Assembly (NCBI GenBank): GCA_024413875.1
Contig: JAKSVY010000020.1
Location: 1-26,149 of the forward strand
Origin: Bacilli bacterium
GTDB lineage: Bacteria > Bacillota_I > Bacilli_A > RFN20 > CAG-826
Length of the DNA: 26,149 bases
Direction of reading: 5' to 3'
In this document: positions 7,621-14,818 of the stretch, piece after piece
Numbering within the stretch: position 1 is the stretch's first letter
How the letters are laid out: each line of letters begins with the position of its first letter
Notes under the pieces: generated by a model
What the model was told of the DNA's origin: nothing
Database searches by the model: none
The model's input: the letters and a program-made list of their open reading frames with translations, nothing else
Position numbers and translations under genes: made by a program

Positions 7621-8643
7621 ATGGCAAAAGTTGTAACTCTTGGAGAAATCATGCTCCGCTTATCTACACCAGGACATTCAAGATTTGTTCAAAGTGAATC
7701 ATTTGATGTTTGCTATGGTGGCGGAGAAGCTAATGTTGCTGTTTCTTTATCTAACTATGGACATGATGCTTACTTTGTAAGTAAAGTTCCTGAAAACGAT
7801 ATTGGCGATTCCGCTGTTAATGCTTTACGTAGATTTGGTGTTAACACTAAATACGTATTAAGAGGCGGTAATAGACTTGGTATTTACTATCTTGAATCAG
7901 GATCAAGTGTAAGGCCATCAAAGGTTATCTATGATAGAGCGGGTTCTTCAATCGCTGAAGCATGTGCTTGTGAATTTGATTTAGACGCTATTTTTGAAGG
8001 TGTTGATTGGTTCCACTTCTCTGGAATCACACCAGCAATCTCAGATAAGGCTGCTGAACTTACAAAATTAGCATGTGAAGCTGCTAAACGTCACAATGTT
8101 ACAGTTTCTTGTGACCTTAACTTCCGTAAGAAACTCTGGACTTCAGAAAAGGCTATCTCAATTATGAGACCACTTATGAAGTATGTTAATGTTTGTATCG
8201 GTAATGAAGAAGACGCTGCATTATGCTTAGGGTTTAAACCAACAGCAAATGTTGAAAAAGGTGAAACTAATGCTTCTGGATACTTCCAAATCTTCAAAGA
8301 AATGAAAGAAACCTTTGGTTTCAAATATGTTGTTTCAACTCTTAGAGAATCTTATTCAGCTTCTCATAATGGTTGGAAGGCACTCATCTATAATGGTGAA
8401 GAATTCTATGAATCACGCCACTACGACATTCAACCAATCGTTGACCGTGTCGGTGGAGGCGATAGCTTCTCAGGTGGTTTAATTCACGGTTTACTCACAT
8501 ATAAGGATCAAAAGAAGGCTCTTGAATTCGCTGTTGCAGCATCAGCCTTAAAACACACTATTCCTGGAGACTTTAATCAAGTAACAATTAAGGAAGTTGA
8601 AACCTTAATGAACGGTGATGGTTCAGGAAGAGTTCAAAGATAA
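7621..8643 (+). CDS. kdgK: 2-keto-3-deoxygluconate kinase, PfkB family
   Basis: Phosphorylates KDG to KDPG with ATP, feeding the aldolase encoded just upstream. The 340-aa ribokinase-fold protein has the N-terminal PfkB signature region GGGEANVAVSLSNYG (about 33-47) and the C-terminal ATP-site motif DRVGGGDSFSGG, with catalytic base Asp281. It lies five bases after eda, with AAAGGAG at the end of eda serving as its ribosome binding site. Other sugar kinases of this family are formally possible, but the uxuA/eda context makes KDG kinase by far the best call. Confidence 0.93.
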   Translation: MAKVVTLGEIMLRLSTPGHSRFVQSESFDVCYGGGEANVAVSLSNYGHDAYFVSKVPENDIGDSAVNALRRFGVNTKYVLRGGNRLGIYYLESGSSVRPSKVIYDRAGSSIAEACACEFDLDAIFEGVDWFHFSGITPAISDKAAELTKLACEAAKRHNVTVSCDLNFRKKLWTSEKAISIMRPLMKYVNVCIGNEEDAALCLGFKPTANVEKGETNASGYFQIFKEMKETFGFKYVVSTLRESYSASHNGWKALIYNGEEFYESRHYDIQPIVDRVGGGDSFSGGLIHGLLTYKDQKKALEFAVAASALKHTIPGDFNQVTIKEVETLMNGDGSGRVQR

Positions 8644-8656
8644 AAGGGAATTAATT

Positions 8657-10204
8657 ATGAAAAAAACACTATTATGTTTATCAACCCTCATCTTAAGTGC
8701 ATCAATGCTTTGCGCATGTGGTAATAAAAACAGTGGTTCTCACTACAACACTGACACCACCCCTACATCAACTGACACAAATACAGGAACATCTTCTGAT
8801 ACCGGTACATCTACTGATACAAATACAGGAACAGATACATCAACTGATACAAATACTGATACATCAACTGATTCAGGAGAAGTTCATGTTCACACTGGAC
8901 CATTTGAAGGGCACTGCACAACTGAAGGTTGTGAACAAAATGATTACATCGAGTTCTTATTAAATACAGATGTTCGTTCGATGGGTAGTTTCACAGGCGG
9001 TCAAAAGGTACACGCTTATGTTGATCTTAGCGCTGATAAAGTTTACGTAGTAAATTATGGTGGTTCACCAATCACTTATAAGGTTGTGAATAAAGAAGGC
9101 ACTGAAGTTTTCACAGGTTATAATGGTTCATTCACAGTTGATGCAACCGAAACATACTATATTGAATTTACTTTTGTTGCTTCTAATGGATATGCAAGAA
9201 TCGATGAACAAGATCACCTTCACACAGGACCATTTGGTGGACACTGCACTGTTGAAGGTTGCGAATTAAATGATTATATTGAATTTTTATTAAATACTGA
9301 TGTTCGCTCAATGGGTAGTTTCTCTGGTGGACAAAGAGTACATGCCTATGTTGAACTTAACGCTGATAAAGCTTATGTATTAAATTATGGCGGTTCACCA
9401 ATCACATATAAGGTAGTAGACAAAGAAGGTACTGAAGTATTTACAGGTTACAATGGTTCATTCACAGTTGGTGCAACCGAAACATACTATATTGAATTTA
9501 CTTTTGTCGCTTCTAATGGATACGCAAGAATTGATGAACAAGACCATCTTCACACTGGACCTTTTGGTGGGCATTGTACTGTCGATGGTTGCGAGTTAAA
9601 CGATTACATTAATTTCTCACTTGATACTGATGTTCGTTCAATGGGTAGTTTTACAGGTGGTCAAGTAGTAGTTGGATATGTAAATCTTACGGCTAACACT
9701 GAATACGTAGTTTCTTATGGTGGCACTCCAATTCCTTACTATATTGTTGATGCTGATGGTAACGATGTGTTTAACGGTTACAATGGAACATTTACTGCTA
9801 GTAAAACTGAAAAACACTATATCAAGTTTACTTTTGTCGCTTCTAATGGATATTCAAAAATTAGTGAGAAAAGCCATGAACATACAGGTCCATTTGAAGG
9901 TCACTGTACAACTGATGGATGTGGACAAAATGACTATATTGAATTTTTATTAAATACAGATGTTCGTTCAATGGGTAGTTTCACTGGTGGACAAGTAGTA
10001 GTTGGATATGTAAATCTTACGGCTAATACTGAATACGTAGTTTCTTATGGTGGCACTCCAATCCCTTACTATATTGTTGACGCTGATGGTAACGATGTGT
10101 TTAATGGTTACAAAGGAACATTTACTCCTAGCAAAACTGGAAAGCACTATATTAAATTTACTTTTGTAAGTTCTAACGGTTATTCAAAAATTACAGTTGC
10201 GTAA
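8657..10204 (+). CDS. Large surface lipoprotein with four near-identical 110-residue repeats; function unknown
   Basis: A 515-aa predicted lipoprotein. The ATG at 8657 is chosen over 8615 because it gives a lysine-rich signal peptide with lipobox L-C-A-C (Cys21) and has AAAAGGG upstream. Residues ~25-76 are a low-complexity Asp/Thr/Ser linker, suited to spanning the cell envelope. Four tandem repeats follow at about 79-188, 189-298, 299-408 and 409-515. Each begins with an invariant HxHTGPFxGHC-x4-C motif, then NTDVRSMGSF and a beta-strand-rich half ending TFVxSNGY. That half loosely resembles bacterial PPC-type beta-sandwich domains, which is inference. No catalytic motif is recognisable. 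It sits 13 bases after kdgK and is the last gene of that operon, so a role in binding uronate-rich polymers or oligomers is possible but unproven. Confidence 0.85.
   Translation: MKKTLLCLSTLILSASMLCACGNKNSGSHYNTDTTPTSTDTNTGTSSDTGTSTDTNTGTDTSTDTNTDTSTDSGEVHVHTGPFEGHCTTEGCEQNDYIEFLLNTDVRSMGSFTGGQKVHAYVDLSADKVYVVNYGGSPITYKVVNKEGTEVFTGYNGSFTVDATETYYIEFTFVASNGYARIDEQDHLHTGPFGGHCTVEGCELNDYIEFLLNTDVRSMGSFSGGQRVHAYVELNADKAYVLNYGGSPITYKVVDKEGTEVFTGYNGSFTVGATETYYIEFTFVASNGYARIDEQDHLHTGPFGGHCTVDGCELNDYINFSLDTDVRSMGSFTGGQVVVGYVNLTANTEYVVSYGGTPIPYYIVDADGNDVFNGYNGTFTASKTEKHYIKFTFVASNGYSKISEKSHEHTGPFEGHCTTDGCGQNDYIEFLLNTDVRSMGSFTGGQVVVGYVNLTANTEYVVSYGGTPIPYYIVDADGNDVFNGYKGTFTPSKTGKHYIKFTFVSSNGYSKITVA
8767..8880 (+). 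repeat. Minisatellite-like coding repeat (Asp-Thr/Ser-Thr linker)
   Basis: Imperfect short repeats built from ACTGATACAAATACAGGAACA-like units encode the linker between the lipid anchor and the folded repeats. Such tracts tend to vary in length between strains. Confidence 0.7.
8891..10201 (+). repeat. Four tandem 330-bp coding repeats
   Basis: Units start at 8891, 9221, 9551 and 9881, each exactly 330 bp except the last, which ends at the stop codon. Units 3 and 4 are almost identical from about 9661-9790 and 9991-10120. Units 1 and 2 share their second halves. The first half of unit 4 resembles units 1 and 2 rather than unit 3. The pattern fits duplication followed by gene conversion. Confidence 0.95.
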
Positions 10205-10218
10205 ATTGCAAACATATT

Positions 10219-10246
10219 AAAAGAGACCCTGCGAGGTCTCTTTTTT
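10219..10246. terminator. Strong bidirectional terminator between the repeat lipoprotein and the GH94 fragment
   Basis: A perfect 10-bp stem (AAAAGAGACC / GGTCTCTTTT) with a six-base loop ends in TTTTTT on the plus strand. The A-rich flank gives a T tract on the minus strand. It lies 15 bases after the stop at 10204 and before the convergent stop at 10255. Confidence 0.9.
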
Positions 10247-10254
10247 GTTATCTA

Positions 10255-11586
10255 TTATTCACAGATGCAAAGAATGTTAACTTCTTTTTCTTTTGATGTA
10301 ACAATGTGCGAATCAAGCTTTTTGCCATCAACATATAATGTTGGAACCTTCTTTGTGTGACCATTATTTTTAACACTGATATGGTAAGTTGTTCCTCTAT
10401 ATATACGTTGGATTTCTGCTTCTTTAATATGGCTAGGAAGTTTTGGATTAATTGAAAGTCCATTACTTACTGGTTTGATACCAAAGATATATTGTTGAAG
10501 TGCGACGTTCATCCAGTTACCTGTACCAGTGAGCCAGCTAACAGCAGCTTCACCACCTCTATCAACATAAGGCGCTCTTACATTTGATGAATATACATAT
10601 GGTTCAGCGCAATATCCATCAACACCAACCTTATCAATAATATGGTCAAGAAGTAAATCATTATATACTTGATAAGCATCATCTGCTCTATTAAGCATTG
10701 CTAACGCAATGATTGACCAAGTATTCGCATGGCAGAATACTCCACCATTCTCACCAATTCCTGGAGTAGCAAATGAGATTTCTTCTTCTCTTGTTGGATA
10801 ATCTCTTACTAAAGCAGGATATTGAACAGCAAGTCCAAAACCGGTATTACAGTATTTAAGTACTTGTTCCATTGCAAGGTTACCACGTGTTTCATCAGCA
10901 ACGCCTGACATAACTGCCCAAGCATTAGAGTTAATCCAGATACGTCCGCATCTTTCTTTACTATCGCCAATACGAACGCCCGAATCAGTAAATGCACGGA
11001 CATAGTGATCGTTATCAAACATATCATCGTTTAATACTTTCTTTTGTGATTCAGCAAGTTCTCTATAATAGCTTCCGTCTTCACCAAGCATTTCAACAAT
11101 TTCCGCGACCATATTACACGCCATTACGTATTGTTCAGCAACCATGACCGATTCACCTTTTCCTTTACGGCAAATAGTGTTTAAGCAGTCATTCCAATCA
11201 CTATGAAGCATTAATGGGATGTTATGTGGTCCCATATGATTTTTAGTGAATTCAATAGATGCTTTAATATGTTCAAGCATTGTGCCTTCACCACCATCAT
11301 AATATGGAACAACATCATTTAAAAATGATGCATCACCTGTTTCCATGATAATTGAATAAAGTGAAAAGATCATCCAGAGATGGTCATCACTTCTATCATT
11401 AACAACTGATGGTTGTTTTTCAATATGGAAGAAAGTGTGAGTTGATTTACCTTCTTTGAATTGTTCAAGCATAACATCTTTGATTCTAAGAATTGCGTTC
11501 TCAGGGCTATGAAGTGATTCAGAAATACAGTCTTGAGTTGTATCACGTACACCTTGTCCGCGAGCGCATCCTGTATGGTAGAAGCC
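10255..11586 (-). pseudogene. GH94 sugar phosphorylase (cellobiose/cellodextrin phosphorylase-like), C-terminal half only
   Basis: GH94 enzymes phosphorolyse beta-linked gluco-oligosaccharides to a sugar 1-phosphate. Only about 443 residues of a protein usually near 800 aa or longer are present. The frame is clearly homologous from codon 11584-11586, reading GFYHTGCARGQGVRDTTQD, and includes the catalytic-acid motif SDWND, WINSNAWAVMSG, ATPGIGENGGVFCHANTW and the C-terminal SWLTGTGNW. Immediately upstream the frame meets TGA, and the sequence becomes the start of an unrelated membrane protein. The first available ATG (11472) lies within the conserved domain and would give a non-functional 405-aa piece. 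The whole N-terminal beta-sandwich and linker are missing. This is a deletion remnant or assembly chimera. Substrate specificity cannot be assigned. Confidence 0.85.
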
Positions 11587-11792
11587 TCATTTAAAAGGCC
11601 ATCAACAACATATGTGTTGTTCGCGTATATATTTGCGACCATTTGATCAAAGATTAATGACACGATAATGATTGGAAGAAAGAATAAGGTTAACAATAAA
11701 CCAGTTTTAAAAAGTAAACCAAAACGGTTCTTGATAACATCTAAGAACAAAGCCTTTCTAGTTACTGGTAAACTCAATGTATCTTTCTTCAT
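11586..11792 (-). pseudogene. Truncated membrane protein, N-terminal ~69 residues, partner of the upstream ABC ATPase
   Basis: Starts two bases after the stop of the ABC ATPase gene. The first 69 codons encode a basic N-terminus (MKKDTLSLPVTRKALFLDVI), then one strong membrane segment at about residues 25-48 and an external-looking stretch. At 11586 the homologous GH94 sequence begins in a different frame, and this frame runs on meaninglessly to 11370. The position suggests it was the permease of the neighbouring ATPase. I do not recognise its family from so short a piece. Confidence 0.65.
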
Positions 11793-11793
11793 A

Positions 11794-12510
11794 TTATTTA
11801 ATATTTCTTAATTCTTCTAGATATTCTGATTTAGCGAGTTCATCAGGAGTTAAACAGAACTTAATCTTACTATCATCTAAATAATAGATGTAATCACCTA
11901 ATGTAATAGCCTCTTCATAACTATGAGTAACAAATAAAACAGTCGTGTGTAGTTCATTACATACTTTCTTTAAATATGTTGATGCAATTTCTTTTGATTC
12001 TGGATCTAAATTAGAAAATGGTTCATCTAAAAGACACACGGATGGATTTTTAATTAAAGCTTTCCCTAAGGAAACTTTTTGACGTTGACCAATTGAAAGT
12101 TGTTTAGGTTTTCTCGTGATTAATTCCTTGATATCAAGAATCTCCACCATTTCTTTAACTCTTCTATCAATTTCATCTGCTTTTATTCTTTGCTGTTTTA
12201 AAGGGAACGCTAAAAGGTCATAAACAATCATATTGCCAAATAAAAATAAGTTTTGGTCAACATAGGAAATGTTTCTGTTTTTATTCTTGATTGTGGATAC
12301 ATTCACTCCGTCAAAGAGAATTTCGCCATCATAGGCAAATTGTTGAGCAATCGCACGTAGTAAAGTGGTTTTTCCACATCCTGATGGACCTAAGATAACA
12401 TTAATCTTTCCATCATAAAAATCAGCATTAAGAGATTCTAACGCTACACAAGTATTTTTCTTTCTTAAAAGATAGGTGACTGAAAGATCTTTAATTTGAA
12501 TGTTGGACAT
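11794..12510 (-). CDS. ABC transporter ATP-binding protein of unknown substrate
   Basis: A 238-aa single-domain importer-type ATPase. Walker A GPSGCGKTT is at about 42-50, the Q-loop lies in VDQNLFLFG, and the signature is LSIGQRQK (Ile in place of the usual Gly). Walker B LLDEPFSNLD and switch histidine FVTHS follow. It lacks the C-terminal regulatory domain of MalK/PotA proteins and resembles short SsuB/TauB/ThiQ-type subunits. Its start overlaps the end of the metallophosphoesterase gene by 20 bp and it is followed after one base by a membrane protein start, so the three form a tight operon. The permease partner is truncated here, which leaves the system probably non-functional if the junction is real. 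Confidence 0.85.
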   Translation of the reverse strand: MSNIQIKDLSVTYLLRKKNTCVALESLNADFYDGKINVILGPSGCGKTTLLRAIAQQFAYDGEILFDGVNVSTIKNKNRNISYVDQNLFLFGNMIVYDLLAFPLKQQRIKADEIDRRVKEMVEILDIKELITRKPKQLSIGQRQKVSLGKALIKNPSVCLLDEPFSNLDPESKEIASTYLKKVCNELHTTVLFVTHSYEEAITLGDYIYYLDDSKIKFCLTPDELAKSEYLEELRNIK

Positions 12511-13498
12511 AATTAATTTCTATATCGCGTTTTTCTTCCCCAGCACCTACGCGAAATAATCTAATTTGGTTATTCTTGTTTATAACAAGGATATCAAAGC
12601 ATGTTTGTTTTCTGAATTCAAATTCATCACGTGTTGAACCCTTAGGCATACTTATAGGATCAATTCCTCCATAGCCTTGTCTACACGCGGCAACAAATCC
12701 GTTTTTAACTGTTGAATTATTAAAGTGAGCATCCCCTGCTAACGCTAAAACAATTGTTGATTTTGCGTTAGTGAAATCCCAACTAAGGTTTTCGTAACTA
12801 CCGCTTTTTTTATTCATAAAATCGCGTTCAATTAATTCAAGAATCTTTAATCCTCTAAAATTATTTGTATCACCAATCCAATCTGATTCTTCATCAGGGA
12901 GTTTATGTGAAACTAAAATGATATTTTTCTCTTTTGCTGATGTAAGAGTGTTAATTACAAAATTTAATTGATTATCAGACATTTCATATGCGCTGTTTTC
13001 GCATTCTGATGTGTTTAAGAAAATTATCTTTGTTGATGTTTTAGTGTCTACATAATAACCATATCCACCACCATAAACTTCATCATAAATGATTTTAAAA
13101 TTATCGTTTAGATAAGGAGTTACACTTTCATTAATCGCACTAATGAATTGTTTATTGCTCATTAATTCACTATTTCTATCGTGGTTACCTTTAATGTAAA
13201 TATGTGGAATATCAAAATTCATCGCATCTTTATAAGCGTTTACAGTTTCTAATGCGAGTTCTTTATTACCTTCAAGACCAACACTAATATCGCCACCATT
13301 AATAAGGAAATCAACTTTGTTTAATTTAAGTAATTCTTTTAAGTTTGTAACTTCTTCTATATTTGTTCTATCGCTAGATGCGTGAACATCCGTAATAAAA
13401 AGGCAAACAAAAGCATCATCACGAGAATTATTACAAAACTCATCGATTCTTTTGTTAACTCTATTCCAAGATTCTAATACTAATTTTGGTACGCTCAT
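12491..13498 (-). CDS. Calcineurin-like metallophosphoesterase
   Basis: A 335-aa predicted cytoplasmic phosphoesterase with all five dimetal motifs in order: DxH (Asp37, His39), GGD (68-70), GNHD at about 103-106, SH in ILVSHKLP, and GDAHF towards the C-terminus. It has no signal peptide or membrane segment. Family members hydrolyse phosphomono- or diesters, and the substrate cannot be read from the sequence. It is first in an operon with an ABC ATPase and a membrane protein, suggesting it processes an imported or exported phosphorylated compound. A possible -10 box TATAAT lies at 13534-13539, and the ribosome binding site is weak. Confidence 0.85.
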   Translation of the reverse strand: MSVPKLVLESWNRVNKRIDEFCNNSRDDAFVCLFITDVHASSDRTNIEEVTNLKELLKLNKVDFLINGGDISVGLEGNKELALETVNAYKDAMNFDIPHIYIKGNHDRNSELMSNKQFISAINESVTPYLNDNFKIIYDEVYGGGYGYYVDTKTSTKIIFLNTSECENSAYEMSDNQLNFVINTLTSAKEKNIILVSHKLPDEESDWIGDTNNFRGLKILELIERDFMNKKSGSYENLSWDFTNAKSTIVLALAGDAHFNNSTVKNGFVAACRQGYGGIDPISMPKGSTRDEFEFRKQTCFDILVINKNNQIRLFRVGAGEEKRDIEINYVQHSN

Positions 13499-13533
13499 AA
13501 ACTTATACTTAAAGTACTTTCTTGCTACATAAG

Positions 13534-13539
13534 ATTATA
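13534..13539 (-). promoter_or_regulatory. Putative -10 box for the metallophosphoesterase operon
   Basis: TATAAT on the minus strand about 35 bases before the ATG at 13498. The -35 region is poor. Confidence 0.35.
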
Positions 13540-13555
13540 TTTGAGTCTTTACTAA

Positions 13556-13583
13556 ATTAAAATAAAAACTGGATTTCTCCAGT
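13556..13583 (-). terminator. Intrinsic terminator of the Mbeg1-like hydrolase gene
   Basis: Minus-strand stem ACTGGA, tetraloop GAAA, TCCAGT, followed by TTTTATTTT. It begins two bases after the stop codon at 13585-13587. Confidence 0.8.
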
Positions 13584-13584
13584 C

Positions 13585-14694
13585 TTACTTGTTTTTGCTA
13601 AATGGATTCCATTTAACCTTCGCGGTAGTTAAAAGCATATCTCTAGTAATAAGTCTTCCTTCGATAAGGTGTTTCATAAACTTAAGATATAGTCTCTTGT
13701 TTTGTAAAGATAAACCCATGAAAGCTTTTTGAATATCAAATATCTTACTTGGGATTTCAATTAATTTTGTTGTCCCACCAACTCCTAATGTATCTTCAAA
13801 TAATGCTTTTTCAAAACTTTCCAATTCCTCTTTAGTGAATTTATCTGGAGTTGAGGTAATCATAACTGAGAATGATTCACTGTTCATTGTGAAAGAATCA
13901 ACGAAATCAAAGTCTTTTCCTTTAATTCTCCAGGTTAATGGATTGTGTTGTAATAATCCTAATTCATTTGAATAAACAATCTTTGGATTAATTGGGTGAT
14001 AGAAAAATCTTCCAACTGTTCCTTCATTAGGCACTACTAAAGTAGCTTTAGATAAAGCAAGAGAATCCTTCATTTCATTTAAGACTTCTAATGGATAACC
14101 AGTTCCATCATAGTCATTAATTGAAATAATACATTTTTGAACCTCTGGTTTACACATAAGTCCAGCATATAAAACTTCCATTCCACCTTTAGAGTGGCCA
14201 ACAAAGATATATTTTCTATCGGTTCTTAACTTATTCGCGTACTCTACCGCGTGTTTTAGACATGGAACACGTTTTCCATAAACAATATCGAAGTTTTCTC
14301 TCCAACCAATTAAAGTATCATCTGTTCCAGAGAACACTACTACAGTTGTGTTATCAATCATATCCATTTGAAGGAAAATTGATTGAGTGCATTCTTTTTC
14401 ATCAACAAGATAGAAAACATCATGAATCTTTAATCCATAATAACGTCTAACTTGACTTGCTTCATAAAGGGCTTTAGTTAACGCGGTTGGAAGAATTAAA
14501 CCCATTCTTCTCATTTTATGAAGCTCGACTTGTTTCTTCATCGCGTCCCTAAATTTAATAGCTTTATTCGTAGGGCAAATATTTGGGATATCCGCTAAAG
14601 TGAACATTGAAAGAAGCGCACCATCAGGAAGTGCGAATGTATCAGCGGTTAGTTTTTCATCTTTATACTTTTGAATATATTCCCTTAAATACAT
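13585..14694 (-). CDS. Mbeg1-like (DUF2974) alpha/beta hydrolase
   Basis: A 369-aa protein with a lipase-type core. FSGTDD (121-126) and GWRENFDIVYG (130-140) are followed by the nucleophile elbow GHSKG with Ser168, then INDYDGTGYP. This combination is typical of the Mbeg1-like/DUF2974 family found in Firmicutes, whose members are predicted cytoplasmic lipases or esterases of unknown physiological role. No signal peptide is seen. The start is supported by AAAGAGG five bases upstream. It is monocistronic, bounded by terminators on both sides. Catalytic Asp and His positions are not assigned with certainty. Confidence 0.8.
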   Translation of the reverse strand: MYLREYIQKYKDEKLTADTFALPDGALLSMFTLADIPNICPTNKAIKFRDAMKKQVELHKMRRMGLILPTALTKALYEASQVRRYYGLKIHDVFYLVDEKECTQSIFLQMDMIDNTTVVVFSGTDDTLIGWRENFDIVYGKRVPCLKHAVEYANKLRTDRKYIFVGHSKGGMEVLYAGLMCKPEVQKCIISINDYDGTGYPLEVLNEMKDSLALSKATLVVPNEGTVGRFFYHPINPKIVYSNELGLLQHNPLTWRIKGKDFDFVDSFTMNSESFSVMITSTPDKFTKEELESFEKALFEDTLGVGGTTKLIEIPSKIFDIQKAFMGLSLQNKRLYLKFMKHLIEGRLITRDMLLTTAKVKWNPFSKNK

Positions 14695-14785
14695 ATTTAC
14701 CTCTTTACTTTATTAACATAGTATTTTGCATTTTTATTTGAAAAACTTATTAATATTTCACTAAAAGTAACAAAAATGTTCTTTT

Positions 14786-14818
14786 TGTAAATGAAAAGCC
14801 TCGTTTTGAGGCTCTAAA
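14786..14818 (-). terminator. Intrinsic terminator of the ABC exporter gene
   Basis: Minus-strand stem AGAGCCTC / GAGGCTTT (8 bp, one wobble, loop AAAAC) followed by a T-rich run. It lies directly after the stop at 14819-14821. Confidence 0.75.

Noticed and set aside
8891..10201. CRISPR-like or noncoding tandem repeat
   Set aside because: The units are 330 bp, remain in frame throughout and encode a conserved protein repeat.
11584..11610. In-frame TGA just before the GH94 homology, read as Trp (TGG CCT TTT AAA TGA GGC), suggesting a recoded TGA
   Set aside because: No other gene in the window needs TGA as Trp, a second TGA follows five codons upstream, and sequence before the junction matches the membrane protein reading frame rather than GH94.
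11370..11792. The 140-codon open frame as one intact protein
   Set aside because: Residues after about 69 are an out-of-frame reading of conserved GH94 sequence, so only the first half is meaningful.
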